A stretch of 64,000 nucleotides of DNA from Sulfobacillus sp. (GTDB lineage Bacteria > Bacillota > Sulfobacillia > Sulfobacillales > Sulfobacillaceae): assembly GCA_027343695.1 (NCBI GenBank), contig DAHWKJ010000063.1, positions 1 through 64,000 on the forward strand, written 5' to 3'. The position numbers were made by a program, and so were the translations under genes. Each line of letters begins with the position of its first letter. The first letter of the stretch is position 1. Below are positions 18,808 to 26,825 of the stretch, one piece after another. The notes beneath the pieces are model-generated. The model ran no database searches. It was not told the DNA's origin and saw only the letters and a list, made by a program, of their open reading frames with translations.

Positions 18808-19632
18808 TCAGGGTACGGTGTCCAAAAATTTCTCTGCTGCAACCCGGGACAATTCCTCCATCGGTAGGCTAGGGTAAGCAGCGCGGTACCATGCCACCAG
18901 GAAGTATCCTAACGAATACCCAGCCCATAGCGGCAACCCCGTATCACCGCCTCCAAATACGTAGGCATCGGCGGTCTCGCCTTGATCTTGTAAGTGCCCA
19001 CGATATCGTGCACGCCATAGCTTTTGGGCCTCTTCCGCGGTCAACGCGGAAACCCAAGGACCGTGAGCCTTTTGGCCTAAAAGCATTTCCACAAAATGTT
19101 CTGCCATGCCTTCTCGGACCAACTTTTCAATCAAAGGGATTTCCCTCTGGCCCAATTTGGTGGTCATAATACGGTAGTGGTGGTGATATTCGTGTACCAC
19201 CGTGGACCGCAAAGCCAAAAGGCTGGTGGGCGATGCATGAACCACCAATCCCATGGTGTGGCCATCCCAATCTACCCACCCGGATACACCACCTAGTCTC
19301 TCAATCCCAAAGCGGTCTTTTGGCGTCATCGGATAGATGTTTACCACGAGCGATTCTCCTGTCGGGTAAGTGTCCTCCACTGTCTTTAATACGCCCTCGA
19401 CCACCTGTCCAAATTGGAGTGCCTGATAGAGCTTGGCGACTCTTACCATAGTGGTGACGTTGTCACGATACAGGATCCCCCCTTGATGGATGAGATATGC
19501 CAAGTCTTCCTCATTCACGCCGTAGATGTCTCGAAAAGTGGGCTCTCGGTCCGCTATGCCAATCTCTTGGCAACGCCGAATAAATTTCACTAATTGATCC
19601 TCTTGGGACCGCACTTCGACCTGTTTCATCAA
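18808..19632 (-). CDS. DUF2268 putative zinc protease
   Basis: 274 residues matching the YjaZ/DUF2268 family of predicted zinc-dependent proteases. The metal site is His147-Glu148-x-x-His151 (VHEYHHHYR), followed by LVREGMAEHFVE, whose Glu probably completes the site, and WAGYSLGYFLVAWY near the end. No signal peptide, so cytosolic. The ATG at 19632 follows GGAGGCATCTTG. Single gene; substrates of this family are not known. Confidence 0.85.
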   Translation of the reverse strand: MMKQVEVRSQEDQLVKFIRRCQEIGIADREPTFRDIYGVNEEDLAYLIHQGGILYRDNVTTMVRVAKLYQALQFGQVVEGVLKTVEDTYPTGESLVVNIYPMTPKDRFGIERLGGVSGWVDWDGHTMGLVVHASPTSLLALRSTVVHEYHHHYRIMTTKLGQREIPLIEKLVREGMAEHFVEMLLGQKAHGPWVSALTAEEAQKLWRARYRGHLQDQGETADAYVFGGGDTGLPLWAGYSLGYFLVAWYRAAYPSLPMEELSRVAAEKFLDTVP

Positions 19633-20138
19633 GATGCCTCCCTGAGTACTTCCATGTCCGTGGCAGAAGACCTCATCGACGTATCGGCCTCCCCGACGTT
19701 CCGTAAGCCCCCCTTAAGTGAACCCCATAGGCTCCACCACTCCTCGCCTCTTTAACTTCTCTGAGTCGGGAGCAATGACCGCCAGCATTCTAACGAGCCC
19801 GCAGCCAAGATGCGGGGACCGCTTATCGAACATCCCGATGGTTCATTGCCACCGCGCCACTGAGGTATCTACCGTCCCAGAGGTCCTGCGGTTAGCCTCA
19901 CCGCAGGGCATAACTTGCGCCCTGCCATGGTCCTATCGTCGCAACACCATATTTCGGGTCACCGGTCACCACCCGCTCATCCACAGTGTTTACGATAGGC
20001 GATACGGGACCACAACTCCAGTGCTGAGATCCCGTTCGTGCCGGTCCGATCCGAGTTGCCTTCTCGCGACAAATTTGGCACCATAGGACAGAGTAAAAAT
20101 CTCTGGCCAAACCCTACCCGGTACAAGGAGTGTTGATC
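19633..20138. other. Gene-free divergent region with two overlapping hairpins
   Basis: Two stems share four bases and so exclude each other: CTGCGGT / ACCGCAG (19886-19906) and GCAGGGC / GCCCTGC (19903-19925). This is an attenuator-like pattern about 210 bp before the carbonic anhydrase start and 255 bp before the DUF2268 start. No known riboswitch core could be fitted. Confidence 0.4.
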
Positions 20139-20702
20139 GTGAGCCAACTGGATGAAATCTTGACGTTTAATCAACAATTTGTGGCCGACCGTGGCTACGA
20201 ACCCTATCTCAGTAATAAGCTCCCACGCAAGAAGCTTGCTGTCCTATCGTGTATGGACACCCGACTCGTGGAACTGTTGCCCCGCGCATTAAATCTTCGC
20301 AATGGTGACGCCAAAATCATCAAGAATGCGGGGGCCCTGGTATCCGACCCGTTCGACAGTACCATGCGTAGCATCCTGGTCGGAATCTATGAACTTAGCG
20401 TGGAGGAAGTACTCGTCATCGGCCACTATGGCTGTGGCATGGCGGGCATCGATCCCGATTCGGTTCTCGGTAAAATGACGCAACGCGGCATCAGCCCTGA
20501 TACTCTTTCCACCCTCGGTCATGCCGGCATTGACTTGCACCGATGGCTCGCTCCGCTGTCCTCGATCCCAGATAGCGTGGCCCACACCACCGAAACCATT
20601 CGGAATCACCCTTTGATGCCGACGACAATCCCGGTGCATGGGCTTGCCATCGACCCCGAGTCCGGCCGACTCGACCTCATCAGCCGGGACCCCAGGGTTT
20701 AA
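20139..20702 (+). CDS. Beta-class carbonic anhydrase
   Basis: 187 residues from the GTG at 20139, which has AAGGAG 8 nt upstream (a further GTG at 20130 overlaps that site and is rejected). Zinc ligands and catalytic dyad are clear: Cys38, Asp40 and Arg42 (SCMDTR), His96 and Cys99 (GHYGC). It interconverts CO2 and bicarbonate in the cytosol. Length and spacing fit the short Firmicute/actinobacterial clade (YvdA/Rv1284-like). In an acidophile this could help CO2 fixation or pH control, but no neighbour supports either. A strong hairpin follows. Confidence 0.93.
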   Translation: MSQLDEILTFNQQFVADRGYEPYLSNKLPRKKLAVLSCMDTRLVELLPRALNLRNGDAKIIKNAGALVSDPFDSTMRSILVGIYELSVEEVLVIGHYGCGMAGIDPDSVLGKMTQRGISPDTLSTLGHAGIDLHRWLAPLSSIPDSVAHTTETIRNHPLMPTTIPVHGLAIDPESGRLDLISRDPRV

Positions 20703-20746
20703 CCACCTTCTCACAGTAGACCGACAATCCTTACCGTCAGCCCGAT

Positions 20747-20779
20747 GGATCCCCACCGGAAAACGCACGGTGGGGATCC
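20747..20779 (+). terminator. Hairpin after carbonic anhydrase
   Basis: Perfect 12-bp stem GGATCCCCACCG / CGGTGGGGATCC, loop of 9 nt, 45 bp past the stop; no T-run follows. Confidence 0.6.
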
Positions 20780-20960
20780 GTCGCGCTAAGTGCTGAAGCC
20801 CCTTGAAACTAGGCCACACCAAGGACCGTAATGATGTTCAACAGGTAATCAAAAGACACCAGAACCCGCCCACAATCCCCACACCATTCATCCCAGAATG
20901 ATGGCACGCCGCCGCGAGATCCTCACCGCGACCCCTTTCATCTCGAGTATCTGGCCTGGC

Positions 20961-21554
20961 TCACGGGGTCTTTGGATATCCCCACGATCCATCTGCCAAT
21001 CGGAGAGTGGCAAACACCAACGTGTCACTGGGTTTCCCATCCATGTCCGGATCATCCCCCAAAAGGGTTGCCTCTAAGTGAAACCCGGCCCGTTCGGCGA
21101 CCCGTCGACTACGTACATTACGCGCATCGCAACGAATTTCGAGTCGCGTCGCGTTTAAGTGAAGGGCGGCATATTGCATAATACCAGTGACGGCTTCTGT
21201 CACGTAGCCACGACCGCCCTCTAGAGAACGAATCCAGTACCCAATCTCATAGCGTCCAATGAGCCAGTTCATACGGTGAAGGCCGCTCGACCCCAAAAAC
21301 TTGCGTGTCGACTTGTCAAAGAAGTGGAGTCGCAAGTCCTCGCGCAGCAAAAACTTAACGTGAGCCCGGCGGACATTTTCCTCGGATTCCTCAATGGATG
21401 GCACCGGATCGGCAAACGGCATCCACGGCTTTAAGGCTTCTTGAGATTCTACGATGGCCGCATTGAGTTGCACCCCGTCACCGGGCAATGGGCAACGGAT
21501 GTAAAGACGCTCCGTCTCGAATTCCGGAGGCAAATCAAGTAAGATGGGATTCAT
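20961..21554 (-). CDS. RimJ/RimL-type GNAT acetyltransferase
   Basis: 197 residues from the ATG at 21554, preceded by AAGGAGGGG; the longer frame to 21632 lacks a ribosome site. RimL-type opening FETERLYIRCPLPGD, acetyl-CoA loop SLEGGRGYVTEAV, and ARNVRSRRVAERAGF in the C-terminal motif. Such enzymes acetylate ribosomal-protein N-termini or small molecules. It lies just downstream of the bactofilin gene (84 bp gap) and may be co-transcribed. Confidence 0.88.
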   Translation of the reverse strand: MNPILLDLPPEFETERLYIRCPLPGDGVQLNAAIVESQEALKPWMPFADPVPSIEESEENVRRAHVKFLLREDLRLHFFDKSTRKFLGSSGLHRMNWLIGRYEIGYWIRSLEGGRGYVTEAVTGIMQYAALHLNATRLEIRCDARNVRSRRVAERAGFHLEATLLGDDPDMDGKPSDTLVFATLRLADGSWGYPKTP

Positions 21555-21638
21555 GCATTGCCCCTCCTTGTGAATGCCACTGTACCAAAATTTCCTATTC
21601 TTGTCGCTCGGTTTAGAATTGCACAGACCCAAAAGACG

Positions 21639-22376
21639 TCACGAGCCTAGTTTCACCGACTCACCGACCAATGCATCCGGGTGCACCTCTAGGCTATCGC
21701 GATATTCCACGCGGTCAATCCGACATTGTGCACCAATCACCACCCGATCCCCACGTACGGTCTTAGCATGTGTCCCCTCAAGTAAAATGTCGTCTCCGGA
21801 GACCTCTGAAACCATTAACCGTGCGGCTTGACTCCCCGTAAAAGGCACCCATCGGGTCCAATTCCCGACCTTGCCGAGCATCACGCGAATCTTGGCGCCC
21901 GCTAGTTCTCCCACCTCCGAGGCCCCCTGTAAGGTCAATTCAATGGCCTCCGCACTAATTAGGCCCGAACATTGTACGCTTCCCGACCAACTCATTTCCT
22001 CCAGCGCAACTTCTTGCCCAATAAATAGCCCCCCACTCCCCCGAACCCTTTCTCCGGCAACGGCCCCGGAAATTCGGGTGGCCCCGGAAAGCACTAACTG
22101 GCTTAACACCCGCACCGATCCATCTATCCGAACCGATCCACTAGCGCGCCCCTCAGAAAGCTCAACCGGCCCCTGCATAACGGTACTTCCCGAGACGCGA
22201 AATCTCCTAGTTTCGAGGGATCCCTGCCCACGCACCGAGCCACTGGCCTCGAAAGAATTAGCCGTCACATTCCCCTCAATCCGAATAGATCCCGACCCGC
22301 GAACCTCGTCGTACTGTCCTGCGGGAATTCGGCAACTACCGGATACCCGCAAGGATCGTAGCGTTGTGTGCTCCAC
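21639..22376 (-). CDS. Bactofilin-like polymer-forming protein (YhbE/YhbF type)
   Basis: 245 residues built of short beta-turn repeats with recurring SGS/GSV motifs (VSGSCRI, GSGSIRI, ASGSVRG, VSGSTVM, ASGSVRI), the right-handed beta-helix of bactofilins, which form stable filaments without nucleotide. No membrane segment. GTG start at 22376 with GGGGTGA 6 nt upstream. Directly after a YhbD-like gene, as in the Bacillus yhbD-yhbE-yhbF operon (in B. subtilis two bactofilins, BacE and BacF, needed for flagellar assembly); here there is one, longer protein. The C-terminal third loses the repeat. Confidence 0.8.
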   Translation of the reverse strand: MEHTTLRSLRVSGSCRIPAGQYDEVRGSGSIRIEGNVTANSFEASGSVRGQGSLETRRFRVSGSTVMQGPVELSEGRASGSVRIDGSVRVLSQLVLSGATRISGAVAGERVRGSGGLFIGQEVALEEMSWSGSVQCSGLISAEAIELTLQGASEVGELAGAKIRVMLGKVGNWTRWVPFTGSQAARLMVSEVSGDDILLEGTHAKTVRGDRVVIGAQCRIDRVEYRDSLEVHPDALVGESVKLGS

Positions 22377-22428
22377 AAAAACTCACCCCTTCTCATTAGA
22401 TACCCATCGACCCCCAGGTCGATCCGGC

Positions 22429-23079
22429 TCATCGTCCAGTTTGCGAGACGCTCTCGACTTTCCCCCACACCATCTTGACCTTATTCCATAAGTCATTCAA
22501 AGGGAGTTGAACAGTGGGCGGGTGATTCCCCCACCAGACAACTTCTTTGGACTGAACAATGAGAAAATGACCCTGCTCTCCATTGATGTCAGCCAGTAGC
22601 AGACTCGCCGGGTATTCCAACCAATCTACCGGCACGGTCTCGAGAAACGTCCCAAGACTTTGCGTTAGCGCTTGCCCGTATCCTTCGCGCCGAAGATGTT
22701 GTCGCCCCAGAAAGGCCAAGAACTCGCTACGCGTGACCGTTCGTTTTTTCTGGTCGTCAGCCCCTTCTGGAACATGCCACCCCATTTCTCCTGGTAATGT
22801 CGCTAACAATACATCGAGAGGAAAACTCTCCTGCGATTTTTCCGGCTCATGGATTCGGACCGCCAAATCATCTAAAGGAATCTCTGGTTTCATGCCTTGA
22901 ATCCATTGAATCCGTTCCAATATTGCTTCGCGTGGAAAAAACGTTTCTTGCCCCGTAAAGGTCGCTCGGCGTACAAACCAGGACTCCGGGATGAGACCCT
23001 TGCGTTTCCAGCGATAGAGCTGACCATACGAGATGCCGGTTTCCTGAAGCAGGTCTTTTTTTGCAATCCAATCTGCCAT
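22429..23079 (-). CDS. YhbD-like DUF4004 protein with MerR-type DNA-binding head
   Basis: 216 residues. The N-terminus (MADWIAKKDLLQETGISYGQLYRWKRKGLIP) is a MerR-like winged-helix motif, followed by a conserved DUF4004 segment (FPREAILERIQWIQ) and a mixed C-terminal domain (residues 110-216). It matches the YhbD family, always linked to bactofilin genes. ATG at 23079 with GGTGAG upstream. The bactofilin gene starts 52 bp later on the same strand. A palindrome just upstream of its start may be its own binding site. Confidence 0.82.
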   Translation of the reverse strand: MADWIAKKDLLQETGISYGQLYRWKRKGLIPESWFVRRATFTGQETFFPREAILERIQWIQGMKPEIPLDDLAVRIHEPEKSQESFPLDVLLATLPGEMGWHVPEGADDQKKRTVTRSEFLAFLGRQHLRREGYGQALTQSLGTFLETVPVDWLEYPASLLLADINGEQGHFLIVQSKEVVWWGNHPPTVQLPLNDLWNKVKMVWGKVESVSQTGR

Positions 23080-23093
23080 ATCTCACCACCGAT

Positions 23094-23113
23094 CGTAACA
23101 TAACACTGTTACG
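23094..23113. promoter_or_regulatory. Palindrome upstream of the YhbD-bactofilin operon
   Basis: Perfect 7-bp arms CGTAACA and TGTTACG with a 6-nt spacer (centre-to-centre 13 bp), 15 bp before the YhbD-like start. Size and place fit a dimer operator, and the gene product carries a DNA-binding head, so autoregulation is a reasonable guess. Confidence 0.5.
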
Positions 23114-23134
23114 TTATTTTATCAACCCTAGAAA

Positions 23135-23160
23135 CAAAAAACAGGACCGCGAAGGTCCCG
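23135..23160 (-). terminator. Rho-independent terminator of dps
   Basis: On the minus strand a 7-bp stem CGGGACC / GGTCCTG (one G-T pair) with a TTCGC loop is followed by six T. It begins 34 bp after the dps stop and separates dps from the YhbD operon. Confidence 0.8.
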
Positions 23161-23193
23161 TTCCTTGTGGTGCCATATGTTGTCTGTGAAGCC

Positions 23194-23679
23194 CTAGTCC
23201 TGTAAGTGTGCTTCCACGAACCAGAGATCGTGGTCGAGTTCTCGGGACACCTCGGTAAATAAGTCTGCGGTATCGGCATCCCCTAACTTGGCGGCGGTGT
23301 CGATATCCTCGCGAATATAGTTACCTGCCTGACCCAATCGCTCTTCGAGGATGCGTATCACATCATGATCTTGACGCGTTTTTATAGGCCACGCCGCTAG
23401 CGTCGTATCCTTAGCAATGTCTTGCACGGTCATTCCCGCGCTACCCCCTAAGGTTGCTGCACGCTCGGCCATAGAGTCTTGCGCTGTTAGGAGATGGGCG
23501 GCAATGGAATCGAACAGTTCATGGTAAGCAATGAAATGCGGTCCTCGCACGTTCCAGTGGGCCAATTTGGTTTGCACGTATAAATCCGTAAAGAGACCCA
23601 CCCGTTGGTTTAATAAGGCAACGAGTTGTTCTCGGGCTGATGTATCGAGGTTGATGGCTGTCTTGTTTAGTTTGGACAT
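23194..23679 (-). CDS. dps: Dps family DNA-protecting ferritin-like protein
   Basis: 161 residues with the Dps four-helix layout and the inter-subunit ferroxidase ligands in TKLAHWNVRGPHFIAYHELFD (His, Asp) and DSMAERAATLGG. It forms 12-mers that oxidise and store iron and shield DNA in stress or stationary phase. ATG at 23679 with GGGGGAGAT upstream. Own promoter and terminator make it a single-gene unit. The C-terminus ends without a basic tail, so DNA binding may be weak or N-terminal. Confidence 0.95.
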   Translation of the reverse strand: MSKLNKTAINLDTSAREQLVALLNQRVGLFTDLYVQTKLAHWNVRGPHFIAYHELFDSIAAHLLTAQDSMAERAATLGGSAGMTVQDIAKDTTLAAWPIKTRQDHDVIRILEERLGQAGNYIREDIDTAAKLGDADTADLFTEVSRELDHDLWFVEAHLQD

Positions 23680-23700
23680 GGTATCTCCCCCTTTTTACAT

Positions 23701-23729
23701 ATTGTACTATATAGGATTAATTTCAACAA
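23701..23729 (-). promoter_or_regulatory. Promoter of dps
   Basis: Minus strand: -35 TTGTTG (23724-23729), 17-bp spacer, -10 TACAAT (23701-23706), 22 bp before the start codon. The region is AT-rich; no clear PerR or Fur box. Confidence 0.6.
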
Positions 23730-24122
23730 GCGTTCTGCCTGACATGTCCCGTTGCGTCACCGAATTGGGCGTGAGAAGGTTCCGGAGAATTCATCCAGAT
23801 CAGACCGACACGCGATGGACATTCCTAAAAGCCTTAGCGGCCCGAGGCGGGTGGGCATAGCCACCCTGCCTGATACCTGGCATTCACAGACCACTTCTGC
23901 CTCTCTCCTCTCGTCTCGGTTCTAGAAACAACCGTTGCCCCATCGGATCAAAGGCGGCTACCAAGGGCTGGATCACCACGGCAACCCAGGGCGCGTGTTT
24001 CATAGGGTTCAGTATCAGGGTTCACTAAGGCCGCCGACGAGTTCGGGCCCACCGTGGGGTTTAGTGCACGGGAAGCTTGATCACAAAGATCACAACAAGA
24101 CGTAAGGGGGCGGAGTATTGCT
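23730..24122. other. Gene-free stretch
   Basis: Between the dps promoter and the BI-1 gene promoter. One short plus-strand frame but no ribosome site or family; no clear RNA structure. Confidence 0.5.
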
Positions 24123-24151
24123 TTGACTTTATTTGACTTTTGTGATATACC
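24123..24151 (+). promoter_or_regulatory. Promoter of the BI-1 family gene
   Basis: TTGACT (24123-24128), 17-bp spacer, TATACC (24146-24151). A second TTGACT 11 bp further on repeats the -35 motif. Confidence 0.65.
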
Positions 24152-24188
24152 CTAGATAAATCGAACATGTCGATGGAGGTGTGTGGAG

Positions 24189-24854
24189 ATGTACAATCGA
24201 TCTCCGGTGGCAGCATATCGCATATCGGACGGCGTGGCCGGGTCCATTATGGGACGCACGCTAGGGTACTTGACCCTTCTTTTGCTTATTTTAGGGGCGT
24301 CGGCTGTAGTATCTCCCATAGCGGGTCAGGCCGGGATGTGGGTCGGCATCGGCGCCGCTTTAATCGGCACCATCCTGGTGAGTCGTAATGTCGCCCGCGC
24401 AGGCCGCGCTTTCTTTTGGGGCGCCGTGGTAGCAGTCGGCATGGGTCTTCTAGTAGGCCCGGTGGTGTGGAGCGTCGCGATTACCCAGTCCTCACTTTTG
24501 TGGTCGACGCTCGGCATCCTTTTAATCGCGGTATTGTTTTCGGCAGCGCTGGTGTCCTGGTTACCTTGGGACTTTTCTAAAATGGCCCCGCTTCTTTTCG
24601 TGGGCCTGATTATGTTAGTGGTCACCGGATTCTTGTCTTGGATTGTTCCAGGAATGACCGGATTGGCCACATCCCGGGTGTTTAATCTCATCGGCACCCT
24701 CATTTTTACTGGCTACTTGATTGTCGATTTTTCCTTGATGCGGATGCGGAAACGAGTGGTTCCCGCCCAAGGTATGGCCGTGGTGCTCGCGGTCGCAATT
24801 CTCATTGATATCGTGAACTTGTTCTTGTTTATTCTCGGGCTCGGCCGCCGCTAA
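24189..24854 (+). CDS. Bax inhibitor-1 (BI-1/YetJ) family membrane protein
   Basis: 221 residues with seven hydrophobic segments. The start MYNRSPVAAYRISDG leads into TM1 and the end has the family signature IDIVNLFLFILGLGRR; acidic residues in the last two helices (VDFSLM, IDIVN) match the pH-sensing Asp pair of YetJ, a calcium-leak channel. GGAGGT lies 8 nt before the ATG at 24189, so this start is preferred over the GTG at 24183. Plasma membrane; ion leak is inferred from the family. Confidence 0.9.
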   Translation: MYNRSPVAAYRISDGVAGSIMGRTLGYLTLLLLILGASAVVSPIAGQAGMWVGIGAALIGTILVSRNVARAGRAFFWGAVVAVGMGLLVGPVVWSVAITQSSLLWSTLGILLIAVLFSAALVSWLPWDFSKMAPLLFVGLIMLVVTGFLSWIVPGMTGLATSRVFNLIGTLIFTGYLIVDFSLMRMRKRVVPAQGMAVVLAVAILIDIVNLFLFILGLGRR

Positions 24855-24877
24855 AGATCGGCCTGAAGCCCGAAAAA

Positions 24878-24919
24878 TAAAAGCTCCGTCGTTAGTAGTG
24901 GGACCCCGGCGGGGCTTTT
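24878..24919 (+). terminator. Terminator of the BI-1 family gene
   Basis: Imperfect stem AAAAGCTCCGTCG / CGGCGGGGCTTTT starting 24 bp after the stop, ending in CTTTTCTCTT. The A-run on the left makes it potentially two-way. Confidence 0.7.
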
Positions 24920-24988
24920 CTCTTAACCACTACCCGTGCCCATCTGCCCGGACCGGTCCAACAAAGACGGATCGCATCAAGGATTGCC

Positions 24989-25868
24989 CTAAGTCGCTCC
25001 GAGAAATGAAGACAGTCCCTGATACAATATGCCGGGCTGCTCTAGCCATGGAACATGCCCACACCGATTAATCAATTCCACCTCAATCCCCGGCTGCTTT
25101 GATTGCAACCAATAGCCCTGAGTAATGGGTTCGAAATCCTGATAGCCATACACGACCAACGTTCGGCACGAAAGTTTGCGCTCGTGCAATAGCGTTTCAA
25201 GATCGGTCTTCCGGTATGACCGATTCACCGCCTCGTGCACCAAAAAATTCATGCGATGAGGCGTGGCCCTATAAATCCCTCAAAAATTTCTGTCCACATA
25301 CCTGATCGTAGAACCAGGAACGCACGAACCATCCCATCAGGGTCATTTGACAATTCCAGGCGGTTTCGAAATCACCGGAGATGACCGCCTCCTTGCGCTG
25401 CCTCGCCACCATATCAAAGTGTTGGCTTTCTGACCCCGTTAGGGGCCGACGCAAGTTGGCCGCCGCCACCCGCGCATCTTGCTCACGAATCGGCCCGAGC
25501 CCCACTAAGGCCAGGTGGGACACCGCCTCGGGATAGTAAAGGGCATACAGCAACCCTAAGGTAGCCCCCCAAGAATGGCCGACAATCCGGATCGAGGAAT
25601 ACCCCAAATGCCGCTGAAGCTGGTCAAGATCCCGTAATAGTTGGTCAACCGTTACGCGTGACGAATCTGGCGTGAACGAGTTCCCGGTACCACGTTGGTC
25701 ATATAGAATGCATCGATGCTCCTCGACCCATAACCGGGCCGCATCGCGGAGATAGTAATGAGAGTCCCCAGGTCCGCCACTGATGAAAATTACGGGGTCC
25801 CCGGCGCCTTGCACATAATAGGTTAGAATTCCACCGTCCAATTCAAGCGATTGCCTCTGCCAATCCAT
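24989..25868 (-). pseudogene. Alpha/beta hydrolase (proline iminopeptidase-like) with one frameshift
   Basis: The first frame (25868-25269, 199 codons) carries the oxyanion region ISGGPGDSHYYL, YDQRGTGNS and the nucleophile elbow GHSWG with Ser99, then stops at a TAG. The following frame continues from about 25290 without a gap (ATPHRMNFLVHEAV) and carries the acid Asp (YGYQDFEP) and the catalytic His (RCGHVPWLEQP), ending at 24989. Joined, this is a normal S33-type hydrolase of about 290 residues with a complete triad. The shift falls at AAATTTTTGAGG, a homopolymer, so a sequencing error, a recent mutation or slippage are all possible. Confidence 0.85.
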
Positions 25869-25932
25869 TTACTGTTCCCCGATCTCCATCGAAATCCCTG
25901 CCATTCCAGGACAGCGCCCTCACCGTGAAGCC

Positions 25933-26454
25933 TCATAACCCCGGCATGCCATGAGCACGCCACTCCAACGCGCGGCGTTCGAGCGCCGTGACGAAATCAT
26001 GTTTGGCCACACTGTATTCCCGCGTGTCTGGATACTGAACGGCTAATTTTTGTTTGTACCGACTGTAGTCTTGCACTGCAGCGGGATGTTGGCGTAAGTA
26101 GTCGCGAAGGACTAGGTGACGGGCTATATCAGGATGTCCGACCGCATAGAAGTGCAGATGATGCGTACGATTGGATCCACCTTTTCGAAAGAGCCTGCGC
26201 CCCGGAATGCCCCACTCACCGCCCATTTCATATCCAAACGACTGGAGGCGTTCTGCACTGGCGTCAATCAGGTCGATGTGGTTCACAATGCCCATCATAT
26301 CGATCACGGGTTTTGCCCACATCCCCGCGACACTGGTACTTCCGAAATGCTCGAACACGACCACCTGCGGTAGCAATAACGTGGTCAACTTCTGGGATTC
26401 ACGGTGAAATTCTTCTGCCCATTCTTGTTGGTATGGGCTCAGTCGCACTTGCAT
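25933..26454 (-). CDS. GrpB family (UPF0157) nucleotidyltransferase-like protein
   Basis: 173 residues, all GrpB: the opening VRLSPYQQEWAEEF, the nucleotidyltransferase-like core FEHFGSTSVAGMWAKPVIDMMG (GS...D-x-M), and the end YSRYKQKLAVQYPDTREYSVAKHDFV. Function is uncertain; it may transfer a nucleotide to a small molecule or coenzyme A-like substrate. ATG at 26454 with GGGGGCGG upstream; single gene beside the hydrolase. Confidence 0.92.
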   Translation of the reverse strand: MQVRLSPYQQEWAEEFHRESQKLTTLLLPQVVVFEHFGSTSVAGMWAKPVIDMMGIVNHIDLIDASAERLQSFGYEMGGEWGIPGRRLFRKGGSNRTHHLHFYAVGHPDIARHLVLRDYLRQHPAAVQDYSRYKQKLAVQYPDTREYSVAKHDFVTALERRALEWRAHGMPGL

Positions 26455-26825
26455 GCCGCCCCCGATTTTCTGACCCTACCCCACCTTAATGCATACCATA
26501 AGCCGAGTTCCTGACCTTCCCAACTCATTCTATAAAACGTCCTTGCATTTTGACAAATCTTACGGTGGCAACCCATGGTCGACCTTTGCAAGCCGTGCCT
26601 CATATAATTCAGCCGAATATCAAGAGATGCGAGTGCCTGCTAAATTTTTAGCAAACACTTTCCCTCGGAGAACTTCCGTGGTAGCTTGGTCGCGTTATAT
26701 AGGGTATTGTCTACGGATAGACCTCGAAACGTCCTGATAGACTCCCCAAGGAGGGGTACTTCCTCGAAAGGATGCCAAGCAAATTAGACGAGGTCAACCA
26801 GGGACAAGGAAGGCATGTCAACCAT
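26455..26825. other. Gene-free region with an inverted repeat
   Basis: Contains TGCTAAA-TT-TTTAGCA at 26638-26653, a perfect inverted repeat that could be an operator for the flavoprotein gene downstream. No convincing promoter pair was found. Confidence 0.4.

Noticed and set aside
19800-19930. Cobalamin riboswitch (GCGCCACTG box) or T-box (GGTGGCAATG)
   Set aside because: Only isolated short matches; the rest of each consensus and the needed pairings are absent.
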